DNA of 61,125 bases, from contig JAAYUE010000084.1 in NCBI GenBank assembly GCA_012517905.1, forward strand, positions 1 to 61,125. The letters are read 5' to 3'. A program made the position numbers and the translations under genes. Positions within the stretch are counted from its first letter, which is position 1. Every line of letters starts with the position of its first letter. Below are positions 27,059-36,263 of the stretch, piece by piece. The notes under the pieces were generated by a model. That model was not told the DNA's origin, did no database searches, and was given only the letters and a program-made list of their open reading frames with translations. This DNA comes from Clostridiales bacterium. GTDB taxonomy: Bacteria; Bacillota; Clostridia; Christensenellales; CAG-138.

Positions 27059-28117
27059 TTGAAAGTTTCGTTTTTTATCGGCAGCTTGTATGGCGGAGGA
27101 GCGGAAAGGGTCGTTTCGATACTTGCAAATCACTTTTGTAAAAGAGGGTGGGACGTCGAAGTTGCACTCATGCTTGAAAATAAAGTGGAATATCCGCTTG
27201 ATCCAAAGATAAAAGTGATCGATCTTACACAATCAAGCAAGTCATATGTTATTAACCTGTTGCCATGGGTTTTGGGTGTTCGGCGCTATGTCAAAACTGC
27301 CAGACCGGATCGGATCATCTCATTTATCGGTCGGGTAAATGTGCTGGTCCTTACTTCTACCATAGGCAGTTCCGTTCCGGTGATTATCTCTGAAAGAAAT
27401 GATATCAACAGCGATGGGCGCGGAAAGATCATGAGATTATTATGTAATACCATATATCCGTTGGCCGCCGCCATCGTGTTTCAAACAAAGTATCAGCAGT
27501 CCTGCTTTCCTCGGTATTTGGCACAAAAAAGCTATATCATAAAGAATCCGATTAAAGTTGATGTCACGGCTGTTGAAACCGATGAAATGACGATCATTTC
27601 GGCGGGGAGACTGTCGCCTCAAAAAAATCAGATGCTGATGATAGAGGCTGTGTCAATGCTGCATGAAGAGTTTCCGAAGCTAAAGCTGGAGATCTATGGC
27701 GATGGTACGTTGCGCGATTCGCTCTTGTCGGCTATTGAACAAAACAACCTGAATGACTGTGTTTTTCTAAGGGGAAATGTAAAAAATATCCATGAACGGA
27801 TGGCGGCGGCACGACTGTTTTTGATGACTTCCGAATTTGAAGGAATGCCAAATGCGCTTCTTGAGGCAATGGCAATAGGACTTCCCTGCATCACGACGGA
27901 CTACCCTGGCGCCGAAGAAATCATACAGAATGAGACGAATGGTCTCGTTGTGCCCAGAAACGATGCGAAAGCCCTGGCCGATGCGATACGAAAGGTATTG
28001 GAAGATAACGTACTCGAGAAAAAAATCAGACAAAACGCTCTTTTCAGTTCGGAGCTTTATCGGGAAGAAGAAGTATTCAAGCAATGGGATGCGATCGTAA
28101 AAGCGGGAAAAAGTTGA
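27059..28117 (+). CDS. GT4 family glycosyltransferase
   Basis: 352 residues if the TTG at 27059 is used. This start is chosen because MKVSFFIGSLYGGGAERV is the usual N-terminus of this family and GGGGGA lies about 8 bases upstream. A GT-B fold is indicated by the glycine-rich GGGAERV loop, ISAGRLSPQKNQ, LEIYGDGTLRD and the C-terminal SEFEGMPNALLEAMAIGLPCI with the E-x7-E pattern. It resembles retaining enzymes of polysaccharide loci. The frame stays open upstream to 26693, so a longer protein cannot be excluded. Confidence 0.83.
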   Translation: MKVSFFIGSLYGGGAERVVSILANHFCKRGWDVEVALMLENKVEYPLDPKIKVIDLTQSSKSYVINLLPWVLGVRRYVKTARPDRIISFIGRVNVLVLTSTIGSSVPVIISERNDINSDGRGKIMRLLCNTIYPLAAAIVFQTKYQQSCFPRYLAQKSYIIKNPIKVDVTAVETDEMTIISAGRLSPQKNQMLMIEAVSMLHEEFPKLKLEIYGDGTLRDSLLSAIEQNNLNDCVFLRGNVKNIHERMAAARLFLMTSEFEGMPNALLEAMAIGLPCITTDYPGAEEIIQNETNGLVVPRNDAKALADAIRKVLEDNVLEKKIRQNALFSSELYREEEVFKQWDAIVKAGKS

Positions 28118-28142
28118 CATTTATTTTCAACCTTGGTTTACT
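28114..28142 (+). promoter_or_regulatory. Possible promoter of the stand-alone ATP-grasp gene
   Basis: TTGACA (28114-28119) overlaps the GT4 stop codon; 17 bases on is TTTACT (28137-28142), with TATAA a little further down. Confidence 0.45.
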
Positions 28143-28180
28143 TATAAACGTTTCATTTATGACAGGCGGGGGATGCAATC

Positions 28181-29089
28181 ATGCGAATATTAGACTTTAT
28201 CATCCTGAAAGTATGTAGGAGTATTCCGGATAAACTCTGGATACAGTTTATGTATCTTAAACATATGCAGAGGTTGTGTAATTTTCGCAATCCCAAAACG
28301 TTTAATGACAAAATACAGTGGCTTAAGCTATATGATCAGCGTAGTGAGCATACGGCAATGGTGGACAAGTATTTAGTCAAAGAGTATATCAAGGAGAAGA
28401 TAGGGGAACAGTATGTTATTCCGGTGATAGCTTGCTGGGATAGAGTTGAGGATATTGATTTCGAGAAGCTGCCAAACCAATTTGTCTTAAAAACGACGCA
28501 TGATTGCGGCGGACTGGTTATTTGCCCGGATAAGAGCCAGCTCGATTATCAACAATCTCTGGAAAAAATCCGTAAGGCGATGGACATCAATTATTATCTT
28601 CGCTACAGGGAGTGGCCTTATAAAAACGTGGTTCCTCGAATCATTGCAGAGGAATACATCGTTGATGAAGCGGGGACAGAACTAAAGGATTACAAAATAT
28701 TTTGTTCTCGCGGAGAACCCTTTATGGTTGAACTGGACTTTGATCGATTCAGAGGACATAAGCGAAATCTCTATACGACGGACTGGCAGTTAATGGATCT
28801 TTCTTTTAATTTTCCGGCGCATCCCGAAATTGAATTTGCGAGACCGAGCAATCTGGATGAAATGCTTCGATTTGCTCAGATTCTGTCGCAAGACGAGCCG
28901 TTTGTTCGGATTGACTTCTATTCGGCGAGCGGAAAGACCTACGTCGGTGAAATCACGTTCTTCCCTGCGTCCGGGTATGAAAAATTCGTCCCCGCGCAAT
29001 ATGACAGATACTTTGGAGACAAAATTGTATTGCCTCCCAAAACAATAAATGGCGTTCAGCAGAGCAATCGCCGAATGAAAACGCGTTGA
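28181..29089 (+). CDS. TupA-like ATP-grasp protein
   Basis: 302 residues. It matches module 3 of the fusion at 14959-17889: FNDKIQWLKL, MVDKYLVKEYIKEKIGEQYVIP, LPNQFVLKTTHDCGG, RIIAEEYI, FVRIDFYS and YVGEITFFPASG. ATP-grasp enzymes of this type are linked to teichuronopeptide-like polymers (TupA), presumably joining an amino acid to a uronic acid or sugar. This family role is indirect. GGGGGA lies before the ATG. The gene is AT-richer than most of the window. Confidence 0.85.
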   Translation: MRILDFIILKVCRSIPDKLWIQFMYLKHMQRLCNFRNPKTFNDKIQWLKLYDQRSEHTAMVDKYLVKEYIKEKIGEQYVIPVIACWDRVEDIDFEKLPNQFVLKTTHDCGGLVICPDKSQLDYQQSLEKIRKAMDINYYLRYREWPYKNVVPRIIAEEYIVDEAGTELKDYKIFCSRGEPFMVELDFDRFRGHKRNLYTTDWQLMDLSFNFPAHPEIEFARPSNLDEMLRFAQILSQDEPFVRIDFYSASGKTYVGEITFFPASGYEKFVPAQYDRYFGDKIVLPPKTINGVQQSNRRMKTR

Positions 29090-29154
29090 GCCGCGCTTTT
29101 TAAGCCGATCCATAACGAAAAATAATCGTATTGTCTGCAAATCATATTTTGTCA

Positions 29155-29191
29155 AAAAACCGCTCCGTCCTGTCCGAACGGAGCGGTTTTT
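29155..29191. terminator. Bidirectional intrinsic terminator
   Basis: AAAACCGCTCCGT pairs with ACGGAGCGGTTTT (29155-29168 with 29178-29191) around a 9-base loop, with A and T runs on either side. It ends the converging ATP-grasp (+) and GT4 (-) transcripts. Confidence 0.9.
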
Positions 29192-29281
29192 GCAGTTGAT
29201 TGCGCTGCTGCGAGCGAGCCGTTCGCCGGTTTGCCCGCCTTGGCGAAAACGAACGGGATCGGTGGCGCACGCAGCCCAAAC

Positions 29282-30394
29282 CTAAGCTGAAAATTCGCGC
29301 AAACGGCTAAAATAGTATTCCTCCAGGCCGACTGCCGCCTGCCGGATGTCGTATTCCGCTGCAAACCCGTCTGCCGGAGCCGCAGCCCGGGACGCGACGC
29401 ACAGCGCCTCCGCCCACGCTTGCGCGCCGGAGTCCAGGGACAGACGCCGCACCGCGTAGCGATCCAGCTCGCCCGTAATCAGATCGGACGCGATGCAGGG
29501 CAGTCCGTTGGCCAGCGCTTCGAGGAGAACGACGGGCAGCCCTTCATAAAAACTGGGCAGACAAAAGACGTCCATCGCGGAATAAAATCGATTTGCGTCG
29601 CTGCGCGCGCCCGCGAAGCGAACACTGCCGTCTATGCCCAGCTTCGCCGCCAGCGCCCGGATTTCCTCCATCAACTGCCCTTCGCCGACCAGCAGCAAAA
29701 CCGCGTCGGGACGAATCCGCACAAGCGCCTGAAAGGCGCATAGCAGAAACGGATGATTTTTTTGACACGCAAAACGCCCGATATGCCCCATGACGAAGGC
29801 GTCCTGTTCGATATGAAACTCCGCGCGGACCGCGGTTCGATCTTCTGCGGAAAAAGCGTACTGTTCCAGCCGGATCGCGTTTGGCATGATTCTGACGCGA
29901 CCCGCGGCCAGCGCGCGTCTGCCGTACATCCAAAGGGCGGACAGTTCCCCGCAGGCAAACCAATGCGTCGCGAGCATCCGCGTAAACGGACGCAGGATAT
30001 ATTTCAGCGCGGTTCTTCCGCCTTCTTTGCGATGCGCTGTGCTGTGGTTATGGCAAATACGCACCTTTACACCGGCAAGCCATGCCGCCAACAGCGGGAA
30101 AACGCCCATGGTGTTGATCTGCGAATGTACGATGACATATCCATTTTGCCGAAACAGCTTTTTCAGTGTGAGGGTATATTTCAGTGGCTTTGAATAGGGC
30201 GGAACCAGATAACAAACGCCGCCAAGCTGCTCAATTTCAGCCCGCTGGGGGAAAGAGCTTGTTTCGTCCACAAAAAAATCGAATTGGATTCGTTCGCGAT
30301 CCAGAGCGCGGTAATAGTTCATCACGACGGCTTCCACGCCGCCGCGATCCATTTTGCCCATCACTTGCGCTACCCGAACAGGTATTTGGTTCAT
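29282..30394 (-). CDS. GT4 family glycosyltransferase (EpsF/CapM-like)
   Basis: 370 residues with a GT-B fold. The N-terminal VMGKMDRGGVEAVVMNYYRAL acceptor loop, ICHNHSTAH, the central GHIGRFACQKNHPFLL, LLLVGEGQLMEEI and the nucleotide-sugar site PSFYEGLPVVLLEALANGLPC (E-x7-E) are all present. It is the last gene of the operon led by the second polymerase-like gene, and overlaps the sugar transferase stop by 4 bases. It probably adds an early sugar to the lipid-linked unit. Confidence 0.88.
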   Translation of the reverse strand: MNQIPVRVAQVMGKMDRGGVEAVVMNYYRALDRERIQFDFFVDETSSFPQRAEIEQLGGVCYLVPPYSKPLKYTLTLKKLFRQNGYVIVHSQINTMGVFPLLAAWLAGVKVRICHNHSTAHRKEGGRTALKYILRPFTRMLATHWFACGELSALWMYGRRALAAGRVRIMPNAIRLEQYAFSAEDRTAVRAEFHIEQDAFVMGHIGRFACQKNHPFLLCAFQALVRIRPDAVLLLVGEGQLMEEIRALAAKLGIDGSVRFAGARSDANRFYSAMDVFCLPSFYEGLPVVLLEALANGLPCIASDLITGELDRYAVRRLSLDSGAQAWAEALCVASRAAAPADGFAAEYDIRQAAVGLEEYYFSRLREFSA

Positions 30395-31782
30395 ACGACT
30401 TTCTCCTGATTGATCAGGCCGCCAAACGCGGTTCGCAGGCAGATGCGCAGATCCAGCCAGACCGACCAGTGCTCGATGTACCAGATGTCGTGCTTGACGC
30501 GCTCCTCGATCGACGTGTCCCCGCGGTATCCGTTCACCTGCGCCCAGCCGGTGATGCCGGGGCGGACGAGGTGCTTGAGCATATACAACGGGATCGTCTC
30601 CTGAAACTGCTCCACAAAATGCGGAACCTCCGGACGCGGGCCGACGAGGCTCATATCGCCCTTGAGCACGTTGAAAAACTGCGGCAGTTCGTCGATGCTG
30701 GTCTTGCGAATCAGGCTGCCGAACTTCGTCTTGCGCGGGTCGTCGTTTTTCGTCCAGCCCGTGCTCTCCCGCGCGTTGACGCGCATGGAGCGGAATTTAT
30801 ACATCTGGAACGGACGCTTGTTTCTGCCGATGCGCGTCTGCCGAAAGATGACCGGCCCGGGGCTGGAGAGCTTGACGCCGATTGCCGCAAAGAGCATGAC
30901 GGGGCTGGTAACGATGATAAGCAGCAGCGCGGATACGATGTCCATCGCGCGCTTTGCGATGGCGTTTCCGGGGAAATCCAGCGGCGTGGAGCGCGCGTTG
31001 AGCAGCTTGCAGTCGCCGAGCGTTTCAAATGTGGTGCTTGCGGGGATGTAATCGTTAAAATACGGGATGATGGAAACCTTCGTGCCGTATTTTTCGGTTG
31101 CGGCGATGATATGCGGCAGCATGGCGATCTGATCCTGATCGAGCGCGGCGACGACCTCGTCGATCTCCGGACTGGAGAGAAGCTGCGCGCCGACGTCGCC
31201 CCATTCCCCAAGGCAGGGAAGCGAACCAAGTTTGCCGGCCGCACCGATATAGCCGTTGATCCGGTATCCAAAGCGCGGGTTTTTCGCGATGGTATCGGCG
31301 TATTTCTGCGCCAGCGCGCCGCTGCCGATCAGAATGACGTGTTTCTGGTTGTGGCCCATGCCGCGATAGCGCCAGAGCACCGCGCGAATCAGCGCGCGCT
31401 TGGCGAGTATGAGCGCGGCGGAGAGCGCATAGAATACCCCGAGGACGCCGCGGGAAAACTCGACGAGCCGGAAGAGGAACAGCAGCGCGGCGACGCCCAG
31501 CACGGCGATGGCGTTGAGGATCAGCACCCACTTCACGTCGTAACGGATCGGTTTTGCGCGCAGGGAATCGTACAATCCCGCAACCTGATAACAAAACATC
31601 AGCAGCAGCGCGAACGCCAGCGCCAGCCAGAACGTGTTGCCCTGCGTGAGCGCGATGTTCTGGCGGTCGTTTCGAATGACGACGAGCCAGAGATAGGTCG
31701 AGCCGTAATAGGAAGCGACGATGATCAGCAAATCCAGAAGTCGATTGATTTGATTCAACACTTTTTGCCAGCGTTTGATCAT
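30391..31782 (-). CDS. Priming undecaprenyl-phosphate sugar phosphotransferase
   Basis: 463 residues. The N-terminal half has four to five membrane segments and a nucleotide-binding-like region (HVILIGSGALAQKYA). The C-terminal domain (about 265-463) is the bacterial sugar transferase: KRAMDIVSALLLIIVTSP, PGPVIFRQTRIGRNK, MYKFRSM, RKTSIDELPQFFNVLKGDMSLVGPRPE and GITGWAQVNGYRGDT. This starts a glycan by moving sugar-1-phosphate to undecaprenyl phosphate. A perfect AGGAGG precedes the ATG at 31782. Confidence 0.94.
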   Translation of the reverse strand: MIKRWQKVLNQINRLLDLLIIVASYYGSTYLWLVVIRNDRQNIALTQGNTFWLALAFALLLMFCYQVAGLYDSLRAKPIRYDVKWVLILNAIAVLGVAALLFLFRLVEFSRGVLGVFYALSAALILAKRALIRAVLWRYRGMGHNQKHVILIGSGALAQKYADTIAKNPRFGYRINGYIGAAGKLGSLPCLGEWGDVGAQLLSSPEIDEVVAALDQDQIAMLPHIIAATEKYGTKVSIIPYFNDYIPASTTFETLGDCKLLNARSTPLDFPGNAIAKRAMDIVSALLLIIVTSPVMLFAAIGVKLSSPGPVIFRQTRIGRNKRPFQMYKFRSMRVNARESTGWTKNDDPRKTKFGSLIRKTSIDELPQFFNVLKGDMSLVGPRPEVPHFVEQFQETIPLYMLKHLVRPGITGWAQVNGYRGDTSIEERVKHDIWYIEHWSVWLDLRICLRTAFGGLINQEKVV

Positions 31783-31954
31783 GGTTCCTCCTGCTTTCCG
31801 ATTGTTCTGCGGCGTGCGCCGCAGACAAAGATGCCTGCGCGCCGGCGGCGCGCAGTCCATATTCATATTACGCGCCTGTCGGCACCGCGTCAATATTGGG
31901 CGAATTTACCGGACGGCAGACGTTGCCTCTGCCGGGCCGGCGTTTGATCGCAGA

Positions 31955-33469
31955 TCAGTTGTCTGAAAGGCGCTCCTTTTCTAGGTGGGCGGCCTTCATG
32001 AGATATCCCGCGGCGAGCATGAGCCAGACCCAGACGAGGTTTGGCATCCCATCGGTGACGATGAGCTGCTCCATCAACCCGTAGAGCGTCGTGAACAGCA
32101 CGACGGCTGTCAGCATTTTCAGGCTCAGATTCGAGGTGTCGCCCCAGTGTTTCACAACGAGCCGGACGCAGAGTACCCAGAGGGCCGCCATGAACAGCGT
32201 AAACAGGACGAACCCGGGGACCCCCAGCCCGACCAGCACGGCCAGAAACGAGTTGTGAAAGTTTCTCATGGGTTCGAGCACCGAAAGATACGACGTCATG
32301 ATTTCTCCGGAGAGCAGCGGCGTCGTTCCGGTCAAAAGGATTTTCGGATTGTCCCGCAGCCCCTGTATGGCGCCCTTCCAAATCAACGTACGGCCGTTAA
32401 ACGTGGAGGCGTCGGACAGGCTGCGCGAGGCGGCCTGCTCAAACGCCGCTTCGGATTCAGTCGGAGTGGGTGCGGCAGGTGCGGACTCGGCCGCAGCGGT
32501 GCCCGGCGTTTCGGTTGCTTGCGCATCCGGGGCAGCGGTCGCCGCAGCTACAGGCGCCGCAGCGCTTGCGCGGAGTTCGGCATAGGCGTTATAGGCGCGT
32601 TTGACGCCCGTCGTGCCGACGTAGAACACGGCCGCCACGCAAAGCGCAATCAGACCGTAGAAGAGAACCTTCATCAGTTTGCCGCTCTTGGGCCAGGGCT
32701 TTGCGCCGCAGAGCAGAAAGACGGCGTACCCCGCGACGAGCGCCGTCGCGATGATACCCGTGCGGCTGTCCGTCAGCGCCAGAGCGAGATAACACACCAG
32801 CGCGGCCGGAACCAAGAGGACTTTGACCAGCGTCCTCTTCGTTTCGGCGAACCAGCCGATGGAGAGGAGAATGGACAGCCCGCATGCGGAGGCGGCGATG
32901 TTCGGGTGATTGAAAAACTCCAGACGCCCTTCGTCGTCCATGCCCAGAACGCCTTCGATCGCAGGCCTGAAATCGATGGAGTTGCCCGTCAGCACAAGAT
33001 ACAGCGCGACGATTCCGGTCACGGCTGTGAGCAGGATGGTGACCGCCGAGAGGATGCGCAGCGCCGCCTTGGGGTTGATGTCCCTGAGCGCATAGGGCAG
33101 CGAGAAACACAGGATGCTGATGGAGATCAGACTATGCATCCATCCGCTGGAAATCGCGTCGCTGGCGCGCCAGTAATTCATGGCGATTACGGCGAGCACC
33201 CAGACGAAGAAGACGCCGAGCAGGCGGATTTCCCAGTATTTGATATAGTCGCGCGTATAGAGCAGAAGCGCCACGGAAAAGATGGACGCCGGATAGAGCA
33301 GATAGGTCAGCACCGCGCCGCCGTGCGCGAGGTCAAGATACCGGTAAGTGGTCATCAGGATGCATCCGATGGCGCCAAGCAGCGTGATGACCTCCCAGGG
33401 GATCTTGTTCGTTTTCGTCGCAGCGGGGGTGACGGGTGCGGAGAGTTGATGATGAATGGGCCTGCGCAT
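31955..33469 (-). CDS. O-antigen ligase/polymerase family membrane protein (copy 2)
   Basis: 504 residues, about 12 membrane segments. It shares LALTDSRTGII and TFNGRTLIWKGAIQGLRDNP with copy 1 at 25254-26669. The main outer loop contains an insertion of about 50 residues rich in Ala, Pro, Thr and Glu that copy 1 lacks. AGGAGAAAA lies 7 bases before the ATG at 33469. It is first in an operon with the priming transferase and a GT4 enzyme, which suggests polymerisation of the same unit. Confidence 0.85.
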   Translation of the reverse strand: MRRPIHHQLSAPVTPAATKTNKIPWEVITLLGAIGCILMTTYRYLDLAHGGAVLTYLLYPASIFSVALLLYTRDYIKYWEIRLLGVFFVWVLAVIAMNYWRASDAISSGWMHSLISISILCFSLPYALRDINPKAALRILSAVTILLTAVTGIVALYLVLTGNSIDFRPAIEGVLGMDDEGRLEFFNHPNIAASACGLSILLSIGWFAETKRTLVKVLLVPAALVCYLALALTDSRTGIIATALVAGYAVFLLCGAKPWPKSGKLMKVLFYGLIALCVAAVFYVGTTGVKRAYNAYAELRASAAAPVAAATAAPDAQATETPGTAAAESAPAAPTPTESEAAFEQAASRSLSDASTFNGRTLIWKGAIQGLRDNPKILLTGTTPLLSGEIMTSYLSVLEPMRNFHNSFLAVLVGLGVPGFVLFTLFMAALWVLCVRLVVKHWGDTSNLSLKMLTAVVLFTTLYGLMEQLIVTDGMPNLVWVWLMLAAGYLMKAAHLEKERLSDN

Positions 33470-33552
33470 GCGTTTTCTCCTGTCGGCTGATTGTTGATGG
33501 CGATAATCAAAACAGGGCGACAAAAGCCGTCCCGACCGGATCGGTTCGATTC

Positions 33553-33581
33553 ATCATACCCGCTTGCCATATCTGTGTCAA
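33553..33581 (-). promoter_or_regulatory. Promoter of the polymerase/priming transferase/GT4 operon
   Basis: On the minus strand a consensus TTGACA (33581-33576), 17 bases, TATGAT (33558-33553), about 85 bases before the ATG at 33469. Confidence 0.78.
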
Positions 33582-33669
33582 CGCAGATACGGAGTATTTG
33601 CCCGCCAAAGCATCGGGGGCCGGAAGTCCGGAAAGTCGCCGAAAATACGCGGCCCCTGACCGCCGGACG

Positions 33670-35088
33670 TCAGTTGCCTTCGGAAAATTTCTTTCGTTTC
33701 AGCTCGCCCCAGCGGCTCTTGTTCTTGCGAAATCCGAACATCGCCTCGACCTTGAACACCGTGTTCAGCTGGCGGTAGCCAAAGTTGTCCACAAACGAGT
33801 AGAAAAACAGCTGAAGCAGCTGGCGGATGTCGGGGTACTTTTTAAAGGTGTTCTCCTCCAGCAGCAGGGCGCCGACGGAGAGGATGGTTCCATACAGCAC
33901 GGCGACGAGGAAAAACGAAAGCATGAACCAGACGTTGACCACGCCGAGCAAAAACGAAATCGGGATGAACACATACCCGAAGGTTTCGATCGCGGGGCCT
34001 GCCAGCTCGAAGATCCAGTAATACGGCAGGCAGATCGTGCCGATTCGGCCATACTTTGGATTGAACAGCATTTCCCGGTGCTTCAGCAGCGTGTCGATCA
34101 GGCCGACGTGCCAGCGTTTGCGTTGCTTTTTCAGGTCGGAGAGGCGCTCCGGCGGCTGCGTCCAGCAGATGGGGTCCGGCAGGAAGCGCACGCTGTATTT
34201 GCGCTTTTTGTCGTGCATCAGCCGATGCAGTTTCACGACGAGCTCCATGTCCTCGCCTACGCAGTTGCGCGTGTAGCCGCCCGCCTCGATGACGGCGGCC
34301 TTGTTGAAGGCGCCAAACGCGCCGGAGATGATCAGCAGCATGCCCATGACGTCGAACCCGATCCGGCCGGTGAGAAACGCGCGCAGGTATTCGGTCGTCT
34401 GCAGCGCTACGATCGGATTTTTGGAAAGCCGGACTTCTTTCATCTGCCCGTCCACGATTTCGCAGCCGCTTCCGATGCGGACGATGCCGCCGACGGCGAT
34501 GCACGTTGGATCGCTGACAAACGAATAGATGATCTTGATGAGCGAACTCTTCTCCAGAATCGAGTCCGCGTCGATCGTGACGACCACGGGGTAGGAGGCG
34601 ACGTTGATGCCCGCGTTCAGCGCGTCCGCCTTGCCGCCGTTTTTCTTGTTCAGCACAATGAGCTTCTCATCCACGGCGGAGCGGTAGATTTCGACGATCT
34701 CCTCCGTTGCGAGCGATTTTTTATACGGCTGGCGGAATGGCAGAAGCTCGTACGCGTCGATCAGCAGCTGGAGCGTGTCGTCCTTCGACCCGTCGTTGAT
34801 CACGATGACTTCATATTCCGGAAAATCGAGCGAAATCAGATTTCGGACGGAATCGACGATGGTTGCGGATTCGTTGTAGGCGGGAACGAGCAGCGAAATC
34901 GGGACCATATGCTCGGAGTCGAGAAACCGCCGGTAGTCGATATATCGAAGCGAGCGCACATAGCGGCGCAGGCCGATGGATGCGGAGATGAGCTGGATGA
35001 GATAGATCGTGCTGACCGTTACGACATAAAACAGGGAAAAATAATTGATCCAGAGCACGATGCGATACAAAACGCTGTGCATGGGCAT
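33670..35088 (-). CDS. Processive membrane GT2 polysaccharide synthase
   Basis: 472 residues. One N-terminal membrane pair is followed by a GT2 domain with the D, DxD, D, QxxRW set of processive synthases: INDGSKDD (Asp99), TIDADS (Asp173/175), GED (278-280) and QRKRW (322-326). Three to four C-terminal membrane segments (about 345-425) follow. This is the plan of cellulose/chitin/hyaluronan/PNAG-type synthases that make and extrude a beta-linked chain. The product is not readable from sequence, though two glycosidase-like lipoproteins next door suggest a beta-glucan. Its start abuts the HEAT-protein stop. Confidence 0.88.
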   Translation of the reverse strand: MPMHSVLYRIVLWINYFSLFYVVTVSTIYLIQLISASIGLRRYVRSLRYIDYRRFLDSEHMVPISLLVPAYNESATIVDSVRNLISLDFPEYEVIVINDGSKDDTLQLLIDAYELLPFRQPYKKSLATEEIVEIYRSAVDEKLIVLNKKNGGKADALNAGINVASYPVVVTIDADSILEKSSLIKIIYSFVSDPTCIAVGGIVRIGSGCEIVDGQMKEVRLSKNPIVALQTTEYLRAFLTGRIGFDVMGMLLIISGAFGAFNKAAVIEAGGYTRNCVGEDMELVVKLHRLMHDKKRKYSVRFLPDPICWTQPPERLSDLKKQRKRWHVGLIDTLLKHREMLFNPKYGRIGTICLPYYWIFELAGPAIETFGYVFIPISFLLGVVNVWFMLSFFLVAVLYGTILSVGALLLEENTFKKYPDIRQLLQLFFYSFVDNFGYRQLNTVFKVEAMFGFRKNKSRWGELKRKKFSEGN

Positions 35089-36197
35089 CAGGCCACCCCC
35101 TTTTGACGGCGAAGCGCTTGCTTATCCAGAGCGAACTGCAGCATCTCCCGCGCATAACGGTCCTGCCGCTGTTCGACCCTTCGCAGAATATCGTCCGTAT
35201 CCGAACAGCGGATCAGCGACTCCGCCGCGCGGTAGCGCACCCACCATTCCCGGTCGCAGAGCAGGTCGATCAGCGTTTCGGCGTTTTGATCCGGCCCGAA
35301 GGAGCAGAGCGCGGTTGCGATGATGGCGCGCAGCTCCCAGCGTTCGCTGCCTGCCATCGCGAGGATCGGTTTGTATGCGGGCGCGTATGCCAGCTGGCCG
35401 AGCGTCCGCGCGGCGTCGATCTGCATGTTGAGCTTTTCGCTGTACAGCAGCGGCAGCACCAGCTTGGCGAGCGCTTCGTAGCGATTTTCGCCGATGGCTT
35501 TCACGCACGTTCGGCGGATATACTGGTCCGCGGCGGTGCCGATCAGGCGCTTGCAGAGCCGTTCGCGGTCGCCCTGATACACGGTGAAGAGCTCTTCCAG
35601 CGTTCGAAAGGAGAGCAGGGATGCGATCGTTGCGTCTCGGCAGATGGAGACCAGCTCCGTCTCCGCGCCGAGCAGGCAGAGCGATAGCAGCCCGATGTGC
35701 TGCATATGCGTGTTGCTGCGATGGACGTATATCTGCTGGACGACATCCGGTGTGTATTGCGCCAGCCCGAGCGTTCCCGCCAGCTTGACCACGAGGATGG
35801 CGGAATCCACGCTGCCGTATGCAAACTGCTGGGCCAGATATTTCGAATACCAATCGCCGCCGATTTCGCGGCGCAGCACCGCAAGGTCGCCCGCGCTCAG
35901 CTCGTCGGCCGTTTCGGAGACGACGAGCAGCCCGCGCAAAGAGCGGATGCCGTGGATGTCGGAGATGGACTTCACGCCGCCCGATTCCTGGCGGATGACC
36001 TCGTAGAGCTTGTTTTTCAGCCTGCTTGCCGCGGCCTCTCCCGAAATCAGGCAAATCAGCTGCTCGCGCATCGCCTGAATCCGCTTGCTCTTGAACGAGT
36101 TGGTCATATGCAGCGCCAGCAGAAGCAGGGTAAACAGCGCGAGGACTGTCGCCATGACGATGATCAGCCAGTTGACTACCGCCTGTACGATGATCAA
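35088..36197 (-). CDS. Membrane-anchored HEAT-repeat protein
   Basis: 369 residues. An N-terminal membrane helix (about 3-33) is followed by helical repeats, clearest from about 235 on (AARTLGQLAYAPAYKPILAM, IIATALCSFGPDQNAETLI, RYRAAESLIRC), a HEAT/armadillo pattern. No catalytic motif is seen. The stop codon shares its last base with the synthase start, so the two should be made together; a scaffold or regulator of the synthase on the cytoplasmic face is inferred. Confidence 0.78.
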   Translation of the reverse strand: MIIVQAVVNWLIIVMATVLALFTLLLLALHMTNSFKSKRIQAMREQLICLISGEAAASRLKNKLYEVIRQESGGVKSISDIHGIRSLRGLLVVSETADELSAGDLAVLRREIGGDWYSKYLAQQFAYGSVDSAILVVKLAGTLGLAQYTPDVVQQIYVHRSNTHMQHIGLLSLCLLGAETELVSICRDATIASLLSFRTLEELFTVYQGDRERLCKRLIGTAADQYIRRTCVKAIGENRYEALAKLVLPLLYSEKLNMQIDAARTLGQLAYAPAYKPILAMAGSERWELRAIIATALCSFGPDQNAETLIDLLCDREWWVRYRAAESLIRCSDTDDILRRVEQRQDRYAREMLQFALDKQALRRQKGVA

Positions 36198-36263
36198 GAT
36201 TTCACACTCCCTTCCTTCGCGGGGAAAACAATCGTAAGGATAGGTTTATAGCGCGTATGCCGG

